This document shows, piece by piece, positions 16,775-25,244 of a stretch of 64,000 nucleotides of DNA; positions within the stretch are counted from its first letter, which is position 1; each line of letters starts with the position of its first letter. The notes under the pieces were generated by a model. That model saw only the letters and a program-made list of their open reading frames with translations. It was not told the origin of the DNA and made no database searches. This stretch comes from Chryseobacterium paludis (GTDB lineage Bacteria; Bacteroidota; Bacteroidia; Flavobacteriales; Weeksellaceae): NCBI RefSeq assembly GCF_025403485.1, contig NZ_CP099966.1, positions 2,480,001-2,544,000 on the forward strand, written 5' to 3'. The position numbers and the translations under genes are program-made.

Positions 16775-19700
16775 AAGGTTCAGTTTGTTCTGTTAAAGGA
16801 TTCTCTTCTTCATATCTTGCCAGTCTGGATTTTTCAGCTATCGTTCCGAAGATGTAATACAATCCAGGAATGATCATTAGTCCGAAAATAGTTCCTATAA
16901 GCATTCCTCCAGCCGCAGCTGTTCCAATGGTTCTGTTTCCTACAGCTCCAGGACCCGTTGCCATTACCAATGGAATAAGTCCGGCAATAAATGCAAATGA
17001 GGTCATTAAAATAGGACGGAAACGGATTGTAGCTCCTTCAATTGCTGCTTTCATTACAGGAATGCCTTCTTCTGCTTTCTTCTGTACGGCAAACTCAACA
17101 ATCAACACAGCATTCTTTCCTAATAGTCCGATTAACATTACCATTGCCACCTGAGCATAGATGTTGTTTTCTAATCCTAAAAGTTTAAGGCATAAAAATG
17201 CGCCAAAAATACCTGTAGGAAGAGAAAGAATTACCGGTAACGGAAGTATAAAACTCTCATATTGTGCGGAAAGGATCAGATAGACAAAGCCTAAACACAC
17301 CAAAAAGATAAATACAGCTTCATTTCCACGGCTAACTTCATCTTTGGAAATACCAGCCCAGTCGATACCAAATCCTCTAGGGAGCGTCTTATCAGCAACT
17401 TCCTGAATTGCTTTGATCGCCTGACCACTACTATAACCAGGAGCAGGAGTTCCACTTACCTCGGAAGAATTATACATATTATGTCTTGTGATCTCTGATA
17501 GACCATATACTTTTTCAAGCCTCATGAAATCAGAATAAGGCACCATTTGTTCTTTATCATTTTTAACGTATAATTTCAAAAGATCACTCGGTAAAGCACG
17601 ATATTGCGGACCTGCCTGAACAATTACTTTATAAGGTCTGTCAAAGCGGATGAAACTCGTTTCATAATTCGAACCAATCAATGTCGACAGGTTGTCCATA
17701 GCACTCGCAATAGTTACACCTTTCTGTTCTGCCAGATCGTTATCAACTTTCAGCATATACTGAGGGAAACTTGCAGAGTAAAAAGTAAATGCTGATCCCA
17801 GTTCAGGTCGTTTTTTTAATTCCCTTACAAAATCGTTACTTACCTGTTCCATTTTATGATAATCCCCACTTCCAGCTTTATCCAGTAATCGAAGTTCGAA
17901 ACCACCTGCAGCTCCATATCCCGGAATAGACGGTGGCTGGAAAAATTCAATATTAGCACCAGGAATATTTTTAGCCTTTTCTTCAAGCTTTTCAATAATT
18001 TCCGCAGCAGATTCTTTACGATCTTCCCAACTTTTTAAATTGATCAAACAAGTTCCTGAATTCGACCCCGTACCCTCCGTAAGGATTTCATAACCTGCAA
18101 GAGAAGAAACTGACTGTACGCCATCAATATCCTCTGATTCTTTTAACAGTTCTTTTGCTATCTGATTCGTTCTCTCTAAAGTAGATCCTGGAGGTGTCTG
18201 AATAATTGCATAGATCATTCCCTGATCTTCACTTGGAATAAATCCTGAAGGAAGCGAATTACTTAGAAAGAAAGTACATAAACAAAAAGCCAATAACAGA
18301 GGTAATGTAAACATCTTTTTAGTCACTGTTTTATTCAGCAGCTTTTCATATTTCCCAGCACCCTTAGTAAATACACCATTGAATTTATCTAAAAATATTG
18401 TGATCAGATTTCTCTTTTTAGCTTTCCCGTGATTATTCTTTAATATTAAAGCACATAATGCGGGAGTCAATGTCAAGGCTACAATTCCTGAAAGGATAAT
18501 TGCTGAAGCCATCGTGATCGAAAACTGACGGTAGAAAACACCAACCGGGCCAGACATAAAGGCAATAGGGATGAAAACGGATGCCATTACTAAAGTAATT
18601 GCGATAATTGCACCACTGATCTCATGCATTGCTTCTTCTGTTGCTTTTAGTGGAGAAAGTCCTTTCTCTTCCATTTTAGCATGGACAGCTTCAATTACTA
18701 CAATTGCATCATCGACGACGACCCCGATCGCCATAACTAAAGCAAAGAGCGAGATCATATTTAATGTAATTCCAAAAGCGGACATTACAGCAAATGTTCC
18801 AACCAATGAAACAGGAACTGCTAAAGCTGGAATTAAAGTTGAACGCCAATCTCCTAAAAACAGGAATACCACAATTGCTACCAAAATAAATGCTTCGAAT
18901 AAAGTATGCACGACCTTTTCAATAGAGGCATCCAGGAATCTTGAAACATCATAACTGATATCATAATGCATCCCTTTTGGAAAAGAGTTTTTCTGAAGGT
19001 CAGCCATCAAAGTTTTTACATTCTTAATAACGTCACTTGCATTTGAACCATAAGATTGTTTTACAGTAATCGCCGCAGAAGGTTTCCCATTTAATGTTGA
19101 ATAAATATCATACATTGAACTACCAAACTCGATATCGGCAACATCTTTTAATCTTACAAATTCTCCAGCTGACTTAGCCTTTAGAATGATATTACCATAA
19201 TCCTTTTCATTACTAAAACGACCAGGATATTTTAGGATATATTCGAATGATTGAGAACGTTTTCCGGAGCTCTCTCCTGTTTTACCTGGAGAGGCTTCTA
19301 AGCTTTGCTCATTTAAAGCTTCCATTACTTCATCTGCCGAAATATTGTAGGCTGTTAATCTGTCTGGTTTTAACCAAACACGCATTGCATATTCACGGGT
19401 TCCAAGAATATCTGCAAATCCAACTCCACTTACCCTTCTCAATTCAGACATTACATTAATATCTGCATAGTTGAACAGGAATTTCTGATCGGCCTTTGGA
19501 TCATCACTGTATAAATTAATATACATCAACATGTTTGGTTCTTCACGGGTAATTTTCACCCCTTCACGAACTACCAGCGGAGGTAATTTATTAACCACCG
19601 AAGACACACGGTTTTGAACGTTTACAGCAGCAACATTGGGATCAGTACCCAAGTCAAATACAATTTGAATAGAGGCTTCACCGTCATTTCCGGCATCTGA

Positions 19701-19937
19701 AGTCATATACTTCATACCTGGAACACCATTTAAACCTCTTTCTAAAGGAATAACTACAGATTTAATTAACAGTTCATTGTTTGCTCCCGGATATTCCGCT
19801 GTAATATTTACTTTGGGTGGAGAGATGGAGGGAAACTGTGTCACGGGCAATTTTACCAATGACAGAACCCCCATAAATACGATAATCAATGAGATTACGA
19901 TAGACAGAACAGGTCTGCGAATGAATTTCTTAAACAT
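16746..19937 (-). CDS. RND multidrug efflux pump inner-membrane subunit (HAE1/AcrB family)
   Basis: The 1,063-residue product has the full AcrB architecture: TM1, a large periplasmic loop, TM2-TM6 with the proton-relay VVVDDA pair in TM4, a second periplasmic loop and TM7-TM12 with the conserved Lys in LIGLLGKNAVLIVEF. Motifs such as LPVTQFPSISPP and SGIVALTLTPALCAL are diagnostic of the hydrophobe/amphiphile efflux family. It is a proton-driven trimeric pump in the inner membrane. It sits between its adaptor gene (22-bp gap) and channel gene (overlap). The drug range cannot be predicted. The C-terminal tail is acidic. Confidence 0.96.
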   Translation of the reverse strand: MFKKFIRRPVLSIVISLIIVFMGVLSLVKLPVTQFPSISPPKVNITAEYPGANNELLIKSVVIPLERGLNGVPGMKYMTSDAGNDGEASIQIVFDLGTDPNVAAVNVQNRVSSVVNKLPPLVVREGVKITREEPNMLMYINLYSDDPKADQKFLFNYADINVMSELRRVSGVGFADILGTREYAMRVWLKPDRLTAYNISADEVMEALNEQSLEASPGKTGESSGKRSQSFEYILKYPGRFSNEKDYGNIILKAKSAGEFVRLKDVADIEFGSSMYDIYSTLNGKPSAAITVKQSYGSNASDVIKNVKTLMADLQKNSFPKGMHYDISYDVSRFLDASIEKVVHTLFEAFILVAIVVFLFLGDWRSTLIPALAVPVSLVGTFAVMSAFGITLNMISLFALVMAIGVVVDDAIVVIEAVHAKMEEKGLSPLKATEEAMHEISGAIIAITLVMASVFIPIAFMSGPVGVFYRQFSITMASAIILSGIVALTLTPALCALILKNNHGKAKKRNLITIFLDKFNGVFTKGAGKYEKLLNKTVTKKMFTLPLLLAFCLCTFFLSNSLPSGFIPSEDQGMIYAIIQTPPGSTLERTNQIAKELLKESEDIDGVQSVSSLAGYEILTEGTGSNSGTCLINLKSWEDRKESAAEIIEKLEEKAKNIPGANIEFFQPPSIPGYGAAGGFELRLLDKAGSGDYHKMEQVSNDFVRELKKRPELGSAFTFYSASFPQYMLKVDNDLAEQKGVTIASAMDNLSTLIGSNYETSFIRFDRPYKVIVQAGPQYRALPSDLLKLYVKNDKEQMVPYSDFMRLEKVYGLSEITRHNMYNSSEVSGTPAPGYSSGQAIKAIQEVADKTLPRGFGIDWAGISKDEVSRGNEAVFIFLVCLGFVYLILSAQYESFILPLPVILSLPTGIFGAFLCLKLLGLENNIYAQVAMVMLIGLLGKNAVLIVEFAVQKKAEEGIPVMKAAIEGATIRFRPILMTSFAFIAGLIPLVMATGPGAVGNRTIGTAAAGGMLIGTIFGLMIIPGLYYIFGTIAEKSRLARYEEENPLTEQTEPYEHDGKFED

Positions 19938-19959
19938 ACAACTTCATTTTACGAGTAGA

Positions 19960-21042
19960 CTACTCTGCTTTTAATTTCAATGATTGAATTACTTTTCTAG
20001 GGTCCTGGAATTTCACTTTTACTTTTTGATCATCTTTTACTTTTTGAACTCCTTCTAAAAGAAATTTATCTCCTTCCGAAAGTCCAGAAGCAACCACATA
20101 AAGATCTGGTAATTCGTAAGCTACTTTTATATTTTTAGATTTCAATACGCCATCTTTCCCTACCACAAATACATATTTCTGATCCTGAATTTCGTACGTT
20201 GCTTTTTGCGGAATAATTAGAGCATTTCTAAGGGGCAATGTCATTCTTACTTTTCCAGTTTCTCCATTTCTCAACAATTTATCTGGATTTGGAAACTTGG
20301 CACGGAAAGCAATATTTCCTGTCTCATTATCGAATTCCCCTTCAATGGTTTGGATCTCTCCTTTCTGAGGAAGCGCATCCCCATTTGCCATAATTAAAGT
20401 TACTTCTTTACTTCCCCTATCAGCAGCATGCATCTGATAGTTCAGGTATTCGGGTTCTGAAACATTAAAATAGGTATAGACATTGGTGTTATCAGACAAG
20501 CTTGTCAATAGATCACCTTCATCAATCAAGCTCCCTAACTTCAATGGAATTCTGTTGATAATACCAGAGTAAGGTGCTTTAATATCTGTAAATGATAAAT
20601 GAATCTGAGCTAATTTCATTTCAGCATTGGCAGCATCTAGTTTAGCTTTTGCCATTGCTTTTTCATTCTTTGAAACAATATTATTATTAGCTAATGTACT
20701 GGCATTTCTCAGCTCAATATTAGCTTGCTCTACTTCAGCTTTAGATTTCATTAATTCAGCCTGATATAGCTGAGGCATAATTCGGAACAAGGTCTGTCCT
20801 GCGTGAACATACTGACCTTCATCTACATAAATCTTTTCAAGAAATCCTTTTTCCTGTGCGCGGATCTCAATGTTTTTTACGGATTGAATCTGAGTAACAT
20901 AATCCTTATTAATTACTGTATCCATCTTTACCGGAGACGTAATTGGATATGTTGTGACTTCTTCTTTTTCTTCCTTCTTCTTATTGCAACTAGCAAATAA
21001 CAAGAGGGTGCTTAGCGCTATGCCTGAGGCAGCTCTTTTCAT
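19960..21042 (-). CDS. RND efflux periplasmic adaptor (membrane fusion protein)
   Basis: I choose the ATG at 21042 because it gives a 360-residue protein with a proper lipoprotein signal (LLFASC, Cys19); the longer frame to 21129 adds 29 residues with no signal function. Domains follow the AcrA order: a lipoyl half (EIRAQEKGFLEKIYVDEGQYVHAG), a helical hairpin (AELMKSKAEVEQANIELRN), the second lipoyl half (IKAPYSGIINRI), a beta-barrel and the membrane-proximal domain. It bridges the pump and the outer-membrane channel. It is the first gene of the operon. No TetR-type regulator is next to it. Confidence 0.94.
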   Translation of the reverse strand: MKRAASGIALSTLLLFASCNKKKEEKEEVTTYPITSPVKMDTVINKDYVTQIQSVKNIEIRAQEKGFLEKIYVDEGQYVHAGQTLFRIMPQLYQAELMKSKAEVEQANIELRNASTLANNNIVSKNEKAMAKAKLDAANAEMKLAQIHLSFTDIKAPYSGIINRIPLKLGSLIDEGDLLTSLSDNTNVYTYFNVSEPEYLNYQMHAADRGSKEVTLIMANGDALPQKGEIQTIEGEFDNETGNIAFRAKFPNPDKLLRNGETGKVRMTLPLRNALIIPQKATYEIQDQKYVFVVGKDGVLKSKNIKVAYELPDLYVVASGLSEGDKFLLEGVQKVKDDQKVKVKFQDPRKVIQSLKLKAE

Positions 21043-21183
21043 AATTTTGAAATTATATAAATCGTTAATGTTTAATAGAATAGAATGGTAATAAAGATTA
21101 AACGTTATGATGATTACCAGCAAACACAACGCAGGAGTATTCCGCTCTGATAGGAGAGCAGAAAATAAATCAAAAAATGAATT

Positions 21184-21573
21184 TTATATTCTAATAGAAC
21201 GTATCAGAATGAATTTTTTTACGGAGGAATAATTAGAAATAAAACCTTGTATAGCAGGTTTTAGCCGTTTGTAATTAAACAATCCAAAGAAGTATACTAA
21301 ACTACAGACACTTACGAAAAGTACCACATTTTGCACGGTATCCGAAAATTGGAAATCATCTTCAATCAATTCCAAAGAATTATTTCCGACATTATCCGGC
21401 GCTTGCTGAATAGATAATTTCTCGTAGGTCTGATTTAAGCGATTTGCCTTTTTTGGTAAGTGGTGAGAAGTATGATCAGGAAAATGATTTTGTAATGTTT
21501 TGACATTGATCTTACTTTCCACTATAAAAAGCAGAAATAAGCTTGTCAAAAAGTATACAATATAGGTTCTCAT
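21184..21573 (-). CDS. hypothetical protein with two membrane segments
   Basis: The 129-residue product has an N-terminal hydrophobic segment (about residues 4-20), a polar His/Asn-rich middle and a second helix at about 82-100 (VVLFVSVCSLVYFFGLFNY), with a basic C-terminus. It matches no family I know. It lies 142 bp upstream of the RND adaptor gene on the same strand; whether they share a transcript is unknown. A -7-like TACCTTTG (minus strand, plus 21584-21591) is just upstream of the start. It could be a small inner-membrane protein. Confidence 0.6.
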   Translation of the reverse strand: MRTYIVYFLTSLFLLFIVESKINVKTLQNHFPDHTSHHLPKKANRLNQTYEKLSIQQAPDNVGNNSLELIEDDFQFSDTVQNVVLFVSVCSLVYFFGLFNYKRLKPAIQGFISNYSSVKKFILIRSIRI

Positions 21574-21937
21574 TTTGAAGTGGCAAAGGTAAGCTTAGAT
21601 TTGAATATTATTATACAGATTAACAAAATTTAACTCACCTTGAAAAATTCTGAATCCAAATTATTACAAAAATATAAAACTAAAGATTTAAGATTTAAAA
21701 AGACTTTACACCTTCTTCAGGCCATTTATGAATCAAAAAAACAGCATAAAAAAAATTCTTAAATAAAAAAAATATAGTTAAAAAAACAAAAATAGGTTTT
21801 TTGAAACCAACATATTTACCCACAATATATATGAATATTTATTTAATTTATTAAAAATTAACAAATATCCCGTAAAAAAATTGTAATTTTACACATTATA
21901 AACATCTAACCAATGAAAAACCAAATCACTTATAATT
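21574..21937. other. AT-rich intergenic region between divergent genes
   Basis: This 364-bp stretch is very A/T-rich with many A runs, as expected for promoters of the divergent genes on either side. TACCTTTG at 21584-21591 (minus) is a -7 match. An ATG at 21913, 25 bp before the lipoprotein start, opens a short out-of-frame reading frame that I do not consider a gene. Nothing else is visible. Confidence 0.4.
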
Positions 21938-22330
21938 ATGAAAAAAATATTTTATCCCATCATTATTGTTCTGGCTGTTGTATCAGTAACAGCGTGTAAA
22001 AGTTCGGCAAAAGATGAACCCGAAATTACAGCAACCCATCCTGTGGAAACGGATGAAATAACCAAAGATGTTTTTACAGACAGCTATGGAGACAAAATAG
22101 AAGTTGCTATTAATAATACAGAAAATACGGTAGTTGTTCATTTGAACGGTAAATCTTATGAGCTTAAGAAAAACAAAGATTTACCAGATTATACTGCATC
22201 CAATTCAGAATACCAATACTCAAATATCAGAGGCAATATCACTTTCCTGAAAAGAAATGTTGACATGGTTTTATTTCATCATAAGCAAGACAAAAAAGAC
22301 TCTGGATCCAGCAAAATGGCTTCTTACTAA
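21938..22330 (+). CDS. lipoprotein, MliC-like
   Basis: The 130-residue product has a lipobox VTAC (Cys20) and one domain of about 80 residues: KIEVAINNTENTVVVHLNGKSYELK followed by an aromatic YQYSN and a late MVLFHH (quoted in parts). The pattern of N-x-x-x-x-V-x-V-x-L-x-G-K-x-Y-x-L and Y-x-Y resembles MliC, the membrane-bound inhibitor of C-type lysozyme, although the family's cysteine pair is absent. A role in protection against host lysozyme is inference. It is followed 40 bp later by a META-domain lipoprotein, probably co-transcribed. Confidence 0.72.
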   Translation: MKKIFYPIIIVLAVVSVTACKSSAKDEPEITATHPVETDEITKDVFTDSYGDKIEVAINNTENTVVVHLNGKSYELKKNKDLPDYTASNSEYQYSNIRGNITFLKRNVDMVLFHHKQDKKDSGSSKMASY

Positions 22331-22370
22331 TTAACCTTAAATCTTAGGTGTTTAAATAAAAACAATAACT

Positions 22371-22805
22371 ATGAAAAAATTACATTATTACTTATTGACA
22401 CTTTTTACATTTGCCCTTATTGTAGGTTGTACAAGTAAGACCGTACAACAAAGCAATAATGACATTACTGGAAAAACATGGAAACTAACGGAAATTAACG
22501 GGCAACCCATAAAGCTTAAAAACCCAAAGAACAACCCATATTTCTCATTAAATACAACTGACATGAGATATGAAGGGAATGCCGGATGTAATGGAGTAGG
22601 TGGCTCTTTTGAAATCAAACAGGACATAATGCGTATAAAATTCAATCAAGGAATGTCTACTATGATGGCCTGTGAAGATTTAGAAACTGAGCAGCTTTTT
22701 ACCAAAGCATTACTTGCAACAGATAATTATTCTGTAAATGGAAATACCTTAACACTTAATAAGGCTAAAATGGCTCCACTGGCAAAGTTTGTTCTACAAA
22801 AATAA
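22371..22805 (+). CDS. META domain lipoprotein (HslJ-like)
   Basis: The 144-residue product has a lipobox VGC (Cys20) and a single META domain: GKTWKLTEINGQPI, the hallmark GNAGCNGVGGSF, then MSTMMACEDLETEQLFTKAL (in parts) and LTLNKAKM. META/HslJ proteins are small envelope proteins linked in E. coli to novobiocin resistance and heat shock; the biochemical role is unclear. It sits in a two-gene unit with the MliC-like lipoprotein and ends at a strong bidirectional terminator. Confidence 0.9.
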   Translation: MKKLHYYLLTLFTFALIVGCTSKTVQQSNNDITGKTWKLTEINGQPIKLKNPKNNPYFSLNTTDMRYEGNAGCNGVGGSFEIKQDIMRIKFNQGMSTMMACEDLETEQLFTKALLATDNYSVNGNTLTLNKAKMAPLAKFVLQK

Positions 22806-22824
22806 AATTAATATTTTGAATAAT

Positions 22825-22855
22825 AAAGGCGCTTTACCTGAGGTAAAGCGCCTTT
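22825..22855. terminator. bidirectional terminator between META lipoprotein and SemiSWEET genes
   Basis: AAAGGCGCTTTACC and GGTAAAGCGCCTTT form a 14-bp perfect stem with loop TGA, between two convergent genes. Confidence 0.9.
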
Positions 22856-22859
22856 AATT

Positions 22860-23114
22860 TTATTTTTTATAAATCATATAACATATCAAAAGAGAAATAT
22901 TCATGAGCACAGCAAAAGCATTGGATAAAATAATTGGAAGCTCATTCTTTAATATGCCATACCATACCCATAAAGAAAGACCAGATATAAGTACCAAAAG
23001 CATAATCCAGGAAATATCCTCAACATTTTTCTCTTTCAAAACCTTTAAAAGCTGAGGTACCATTGATATAGAGGTAAGTATACCTGCTACAATTCCAAGA
23101 ATATTTACATTCAT
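22860..23114 (-). CDS. SemiSWEET family sugar transporter
   Basis: The 84-residue product has three membrane helices and the PQ-loop motif SMVPQLLKV in the first, followed by ISWIMLLVLISGLSLWVWYG (second helix region), the pattern and size of bacterial SemiSWEETs. These work as dimers, each subunit giving a three-helix bundle, and carry sugars by facilitated diffusion. The substrate is unknown. It is a single gene, convergent with the META lipoprotein gene. Confidence 0.9.
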   Translation of the reverse strand: MNVNILGIVAGILTSISMVPQLLKVLKEKNVEDISWIMLLVLISGLSLWVWYGILKNELPIILSNAFAVLMNISLLICYMIYKK

Positions 23115-23193
23115 TTTGTTTAGATCTATCAGTTTGAAGATAGGAAATTAGATCAAATTGTTTAGATAAATTTTAAAATATTTAGCATTAGTT

Positions 23194-24228
23194 TTATTTA
23201 AAACGGGACAGGGAAACTTCATCTGGTAAAGAAACCTCCTCTTCAATAAACTGATACAGCCTTTTAGAAAAATAACATCCATTCAAAATTCCTCTCGCAC
23301 CCAACCCATTGAAAACATACAAATTCTGATGCTCCGAATGTCTTCCTACAATAGGTCTTCTATCCTTTACAGTAGGCCTGAACCCAAAGTTAACTTCACG
23401 TACTTCAAAATCATTTGGATACAATTCAGACAGCGCCTTTATCAACTGTTCCACCGCAGAATCATCGATGTGATGATGGAGTTGCTCTCTGTCATAGGTT
23501 CCACCATAAAAATGGAGACCATTATTTACTGGAAATAGAAAATGTTTCTTTTTAATCGTAACATCTTTTTGAATAGCTTCAGAAAGTTTGACTTTTATGT
23601 GATGTCCTTTATTTGGAATTACAGCAATATCAGAAAAAAAAGGGTTGTCTTTCACTCCCATTCCTTCGCAAAAAATAACATGCTTAAAGGAGATATCTTT
23701 ATATATATTATCAGATGTATTTAACTGATTATAATCGAATTTTTCTTTTACCAGTTGTTCATTTCTCTCAAAATATTTGAAAAAATCACTAAAAAATCCA
23801 TCCACATCTAGTCTTGCAGACTGATTTACTTTCCCCGTGGAGAAAGGATTATTAACCCCATCCAAATGTTGAAATTCTTTATTTAAGAATTCAGAAAGAT
23901 CTTCATTATCTGATTTCTTTAACCAGAGGCTCTGCTCATTTTCGTCATGGAAAATCCGATGAATAGGATTGGTAATTAAATAGTTCTTTTTGGTATATGA
24001 TTCAATTTCCAAAAGACTATCCTTCAGAAAGTCTATCTGCTGTTGAGCAAGCCAGAAGGTCGTGAATTTTTTTAGAACTACAGGATTAATAATTCCTGCA
24101 GAAACTTGTGAAGCGCTTTTCCTTCCTTCAGAAAAAATAATAAAAGATTTATTATTCTTAATTAGCTGATGGGCAAAAAATAGTCCCGCATATCCATCTC
24201 CTACAATAATATAGTCTATATTTTTCAT
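23194..24228 (-). CDS. FAD-dependent oxidoreductase (DAO family)
   Basis: The 344-residue product begins with a dinucleotide-binding fold YIIVGDGYAGLFFA and a DAO-type layout, including SAGIINPV near residue 42 and a C-terminal NGLGARGILNGCYFS that resembles the GxGGxG-type FAD-contact region of glycine oxidase/ThiO and MnmC-C domains. It is cytoplasmic with no signal. The substrate is unknown; FAD-dependent amine oxidation is the family chemistry. The gld operon terminator lies between gldN and this gene, so it is probably expressed separately. Confidence 0.8.
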   Translation of the reverse strand: MKNIDYIIVGDGYAGLFFAHQLIKNNKSFIIFSEGRKSASQVSAGIINPVVLKKFTTFWLAQQQIDFLKDSLLEIESYTKKNYLITNPIHRIFHDENEQSLWLKKSDNEDLSEFLNKEFQHLDGVNNPFSTGKVNQSARLDVDGFFSDFFKYFERNEQLVKEKFDYNQLNTSDNIYKDISFKHVIFCEGMGVKDNPFFSDIAVIPNKGHHIKVKLSEAIQKDVTIKKKHFLFPVNNGLHFYGGTYDREQLHHHIDDSAVEQLIKALSELYPNDFEVREVNFGFRPTVKDRRPIVGRHSEHQNLYVFNGLGARGILNGCYFSKRLYQFIEEEVSLPDEVSLSRFK

Positions 24229-24231
24229 AAT

Positions 24232-24262
24232 AAAAAAACCTGAGTAAAAGTACTCAGGTTTT
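24232..24262 (-). terminator. terminator of the gldKLMN operon
   Basis: CCTGAGTA and TACTCAGG form an 8-bp stem with a 4-base loop, with seven Ts on the minus strand after the stem, 20 bp after the gldN stop. Confidence 0.85.
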
Positions 24263-24282
24263 GTATAAATATCAAGTGAAAT

Positions 24283-25221
24283 CTAATAATTCCACATATC
24301 ATTTTCCATATCTAGAATCTGACCTTTAATTCTGTCACTTTCTTCTAATTGCTCATCAGCATTCTTAGGAATGTAATCTTTGATTACACCATCTCCTAAA
24401 CCTCCTGAAGATTTGTAGATAATTGACGAGAATCTTCTTGCATTGATAATATCATCAAAAGATAAATCAGCTGACGAATTTTTTCTGTTATACACAAAAT
24501 TATTCGCTAATATCTCTCTTGCACTTGGATAATAGATCCAGAATAGATCAATCAACTCATCATTACTGGCAAGCGGTTTACCATCTGGTCCGATAACACC
24601 TTGAACAGCTGGATCTGGTCCCATTGCAGCAATACCAAGAGGTCTGTATTTCATTTGACCATCTCTTTTGTCAATAAACCACATACCCATAATCTTTAAT
24701 ACTTTCACCTTTTCAGTTGTTGTTTTAAAGACATCAGTGTACTCCTTCTTCTCCTGCTCAGTTAATGCTCTTCCAGAATTTAAAATATCAATAGCAGCAT
24801 CAGCAACTCTTACACTTTCTAATCTCTTTTGAATTCCTTCAGGAGTTAGCTTAGTTACAAAATTCTCATCATCATATACTTCCTGAATTTTACCACTTGT
24901 AGCTGCATCCAATAATAACTGATACAAAGATCTTGTTTGAGTAGCAAGTAGACCATCAGGATTATCATAGTATAATGGCTGATTAATCTTATCATTCATA
25001 TCAATAATCTCCCAAACAAACATACTCTTTAAGATATCTTTATCTTCTACAAAACCATATTCCAAAGGCTTTACAGTTTTATCGACAATCGTATCTCCAA
25101 CTTTTTGTTTATTTTCAGCTCTCATTTGTCTGAACTCTTCCGGAGAAGATGCATTCAGAATAGTCTGGGAAAAAGCAAACCCCGAAACTACTACTAAAAA
25201 AGTGCTTATATATTTTTTCAT
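24283..25221 (-). CDS. gldN: gliding motility / T9SS protein GldN
   Basis: The 312-residue product has a signal peptide (cleavage after FAFSQ, residue about 19) and the GldN/PorN signatures: YGFVEDKDILKSMFVWEIIDMNDKINQPLYY (in parts), KVKVLKIMGMWFIDKRDGQMKYRPLGIA (in parts) and the IDLFWIYYPSAREIL segment. GldN is a periplasmic partner of the lipoprotein GldK; together they make the ring under the outer membrane in the type IX secretion system. It is the last gene of the gldKLMN operon, 23 bp after gldM, and is followed by a terminator. Confidence 0.95.
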   Translation of the reverse strand: MKKYISTFLVVVSGFAFSQTILNASSPEEFRQMRAENKQKVGDTIVDKTVKPLEYGFVEDKDILKSMFVWEIIDMNDKINQPLYYDNPDGLLATQTRSLYQLLLDAATSGKIQEVYDDENFVTKLTPEGIQKRLESVRVADAAIDILNSGRALTEQEKKEYTDVFKTTTEKVKVLKIMGMWFIDKRDGQMKYRPLGIAAMGPDPAVQGVIGPDGKPLASNDELIDLFWIYYPSAREILANNFVYNRKNSSADLSFDDIINARRFSSIIYKSSGGLGDGVIKDYIPKNADEQLEESDRIKGQILDMENDMWNY

Positions 25222-25244
25222 AATATTATTTTAACTTATTAAAA

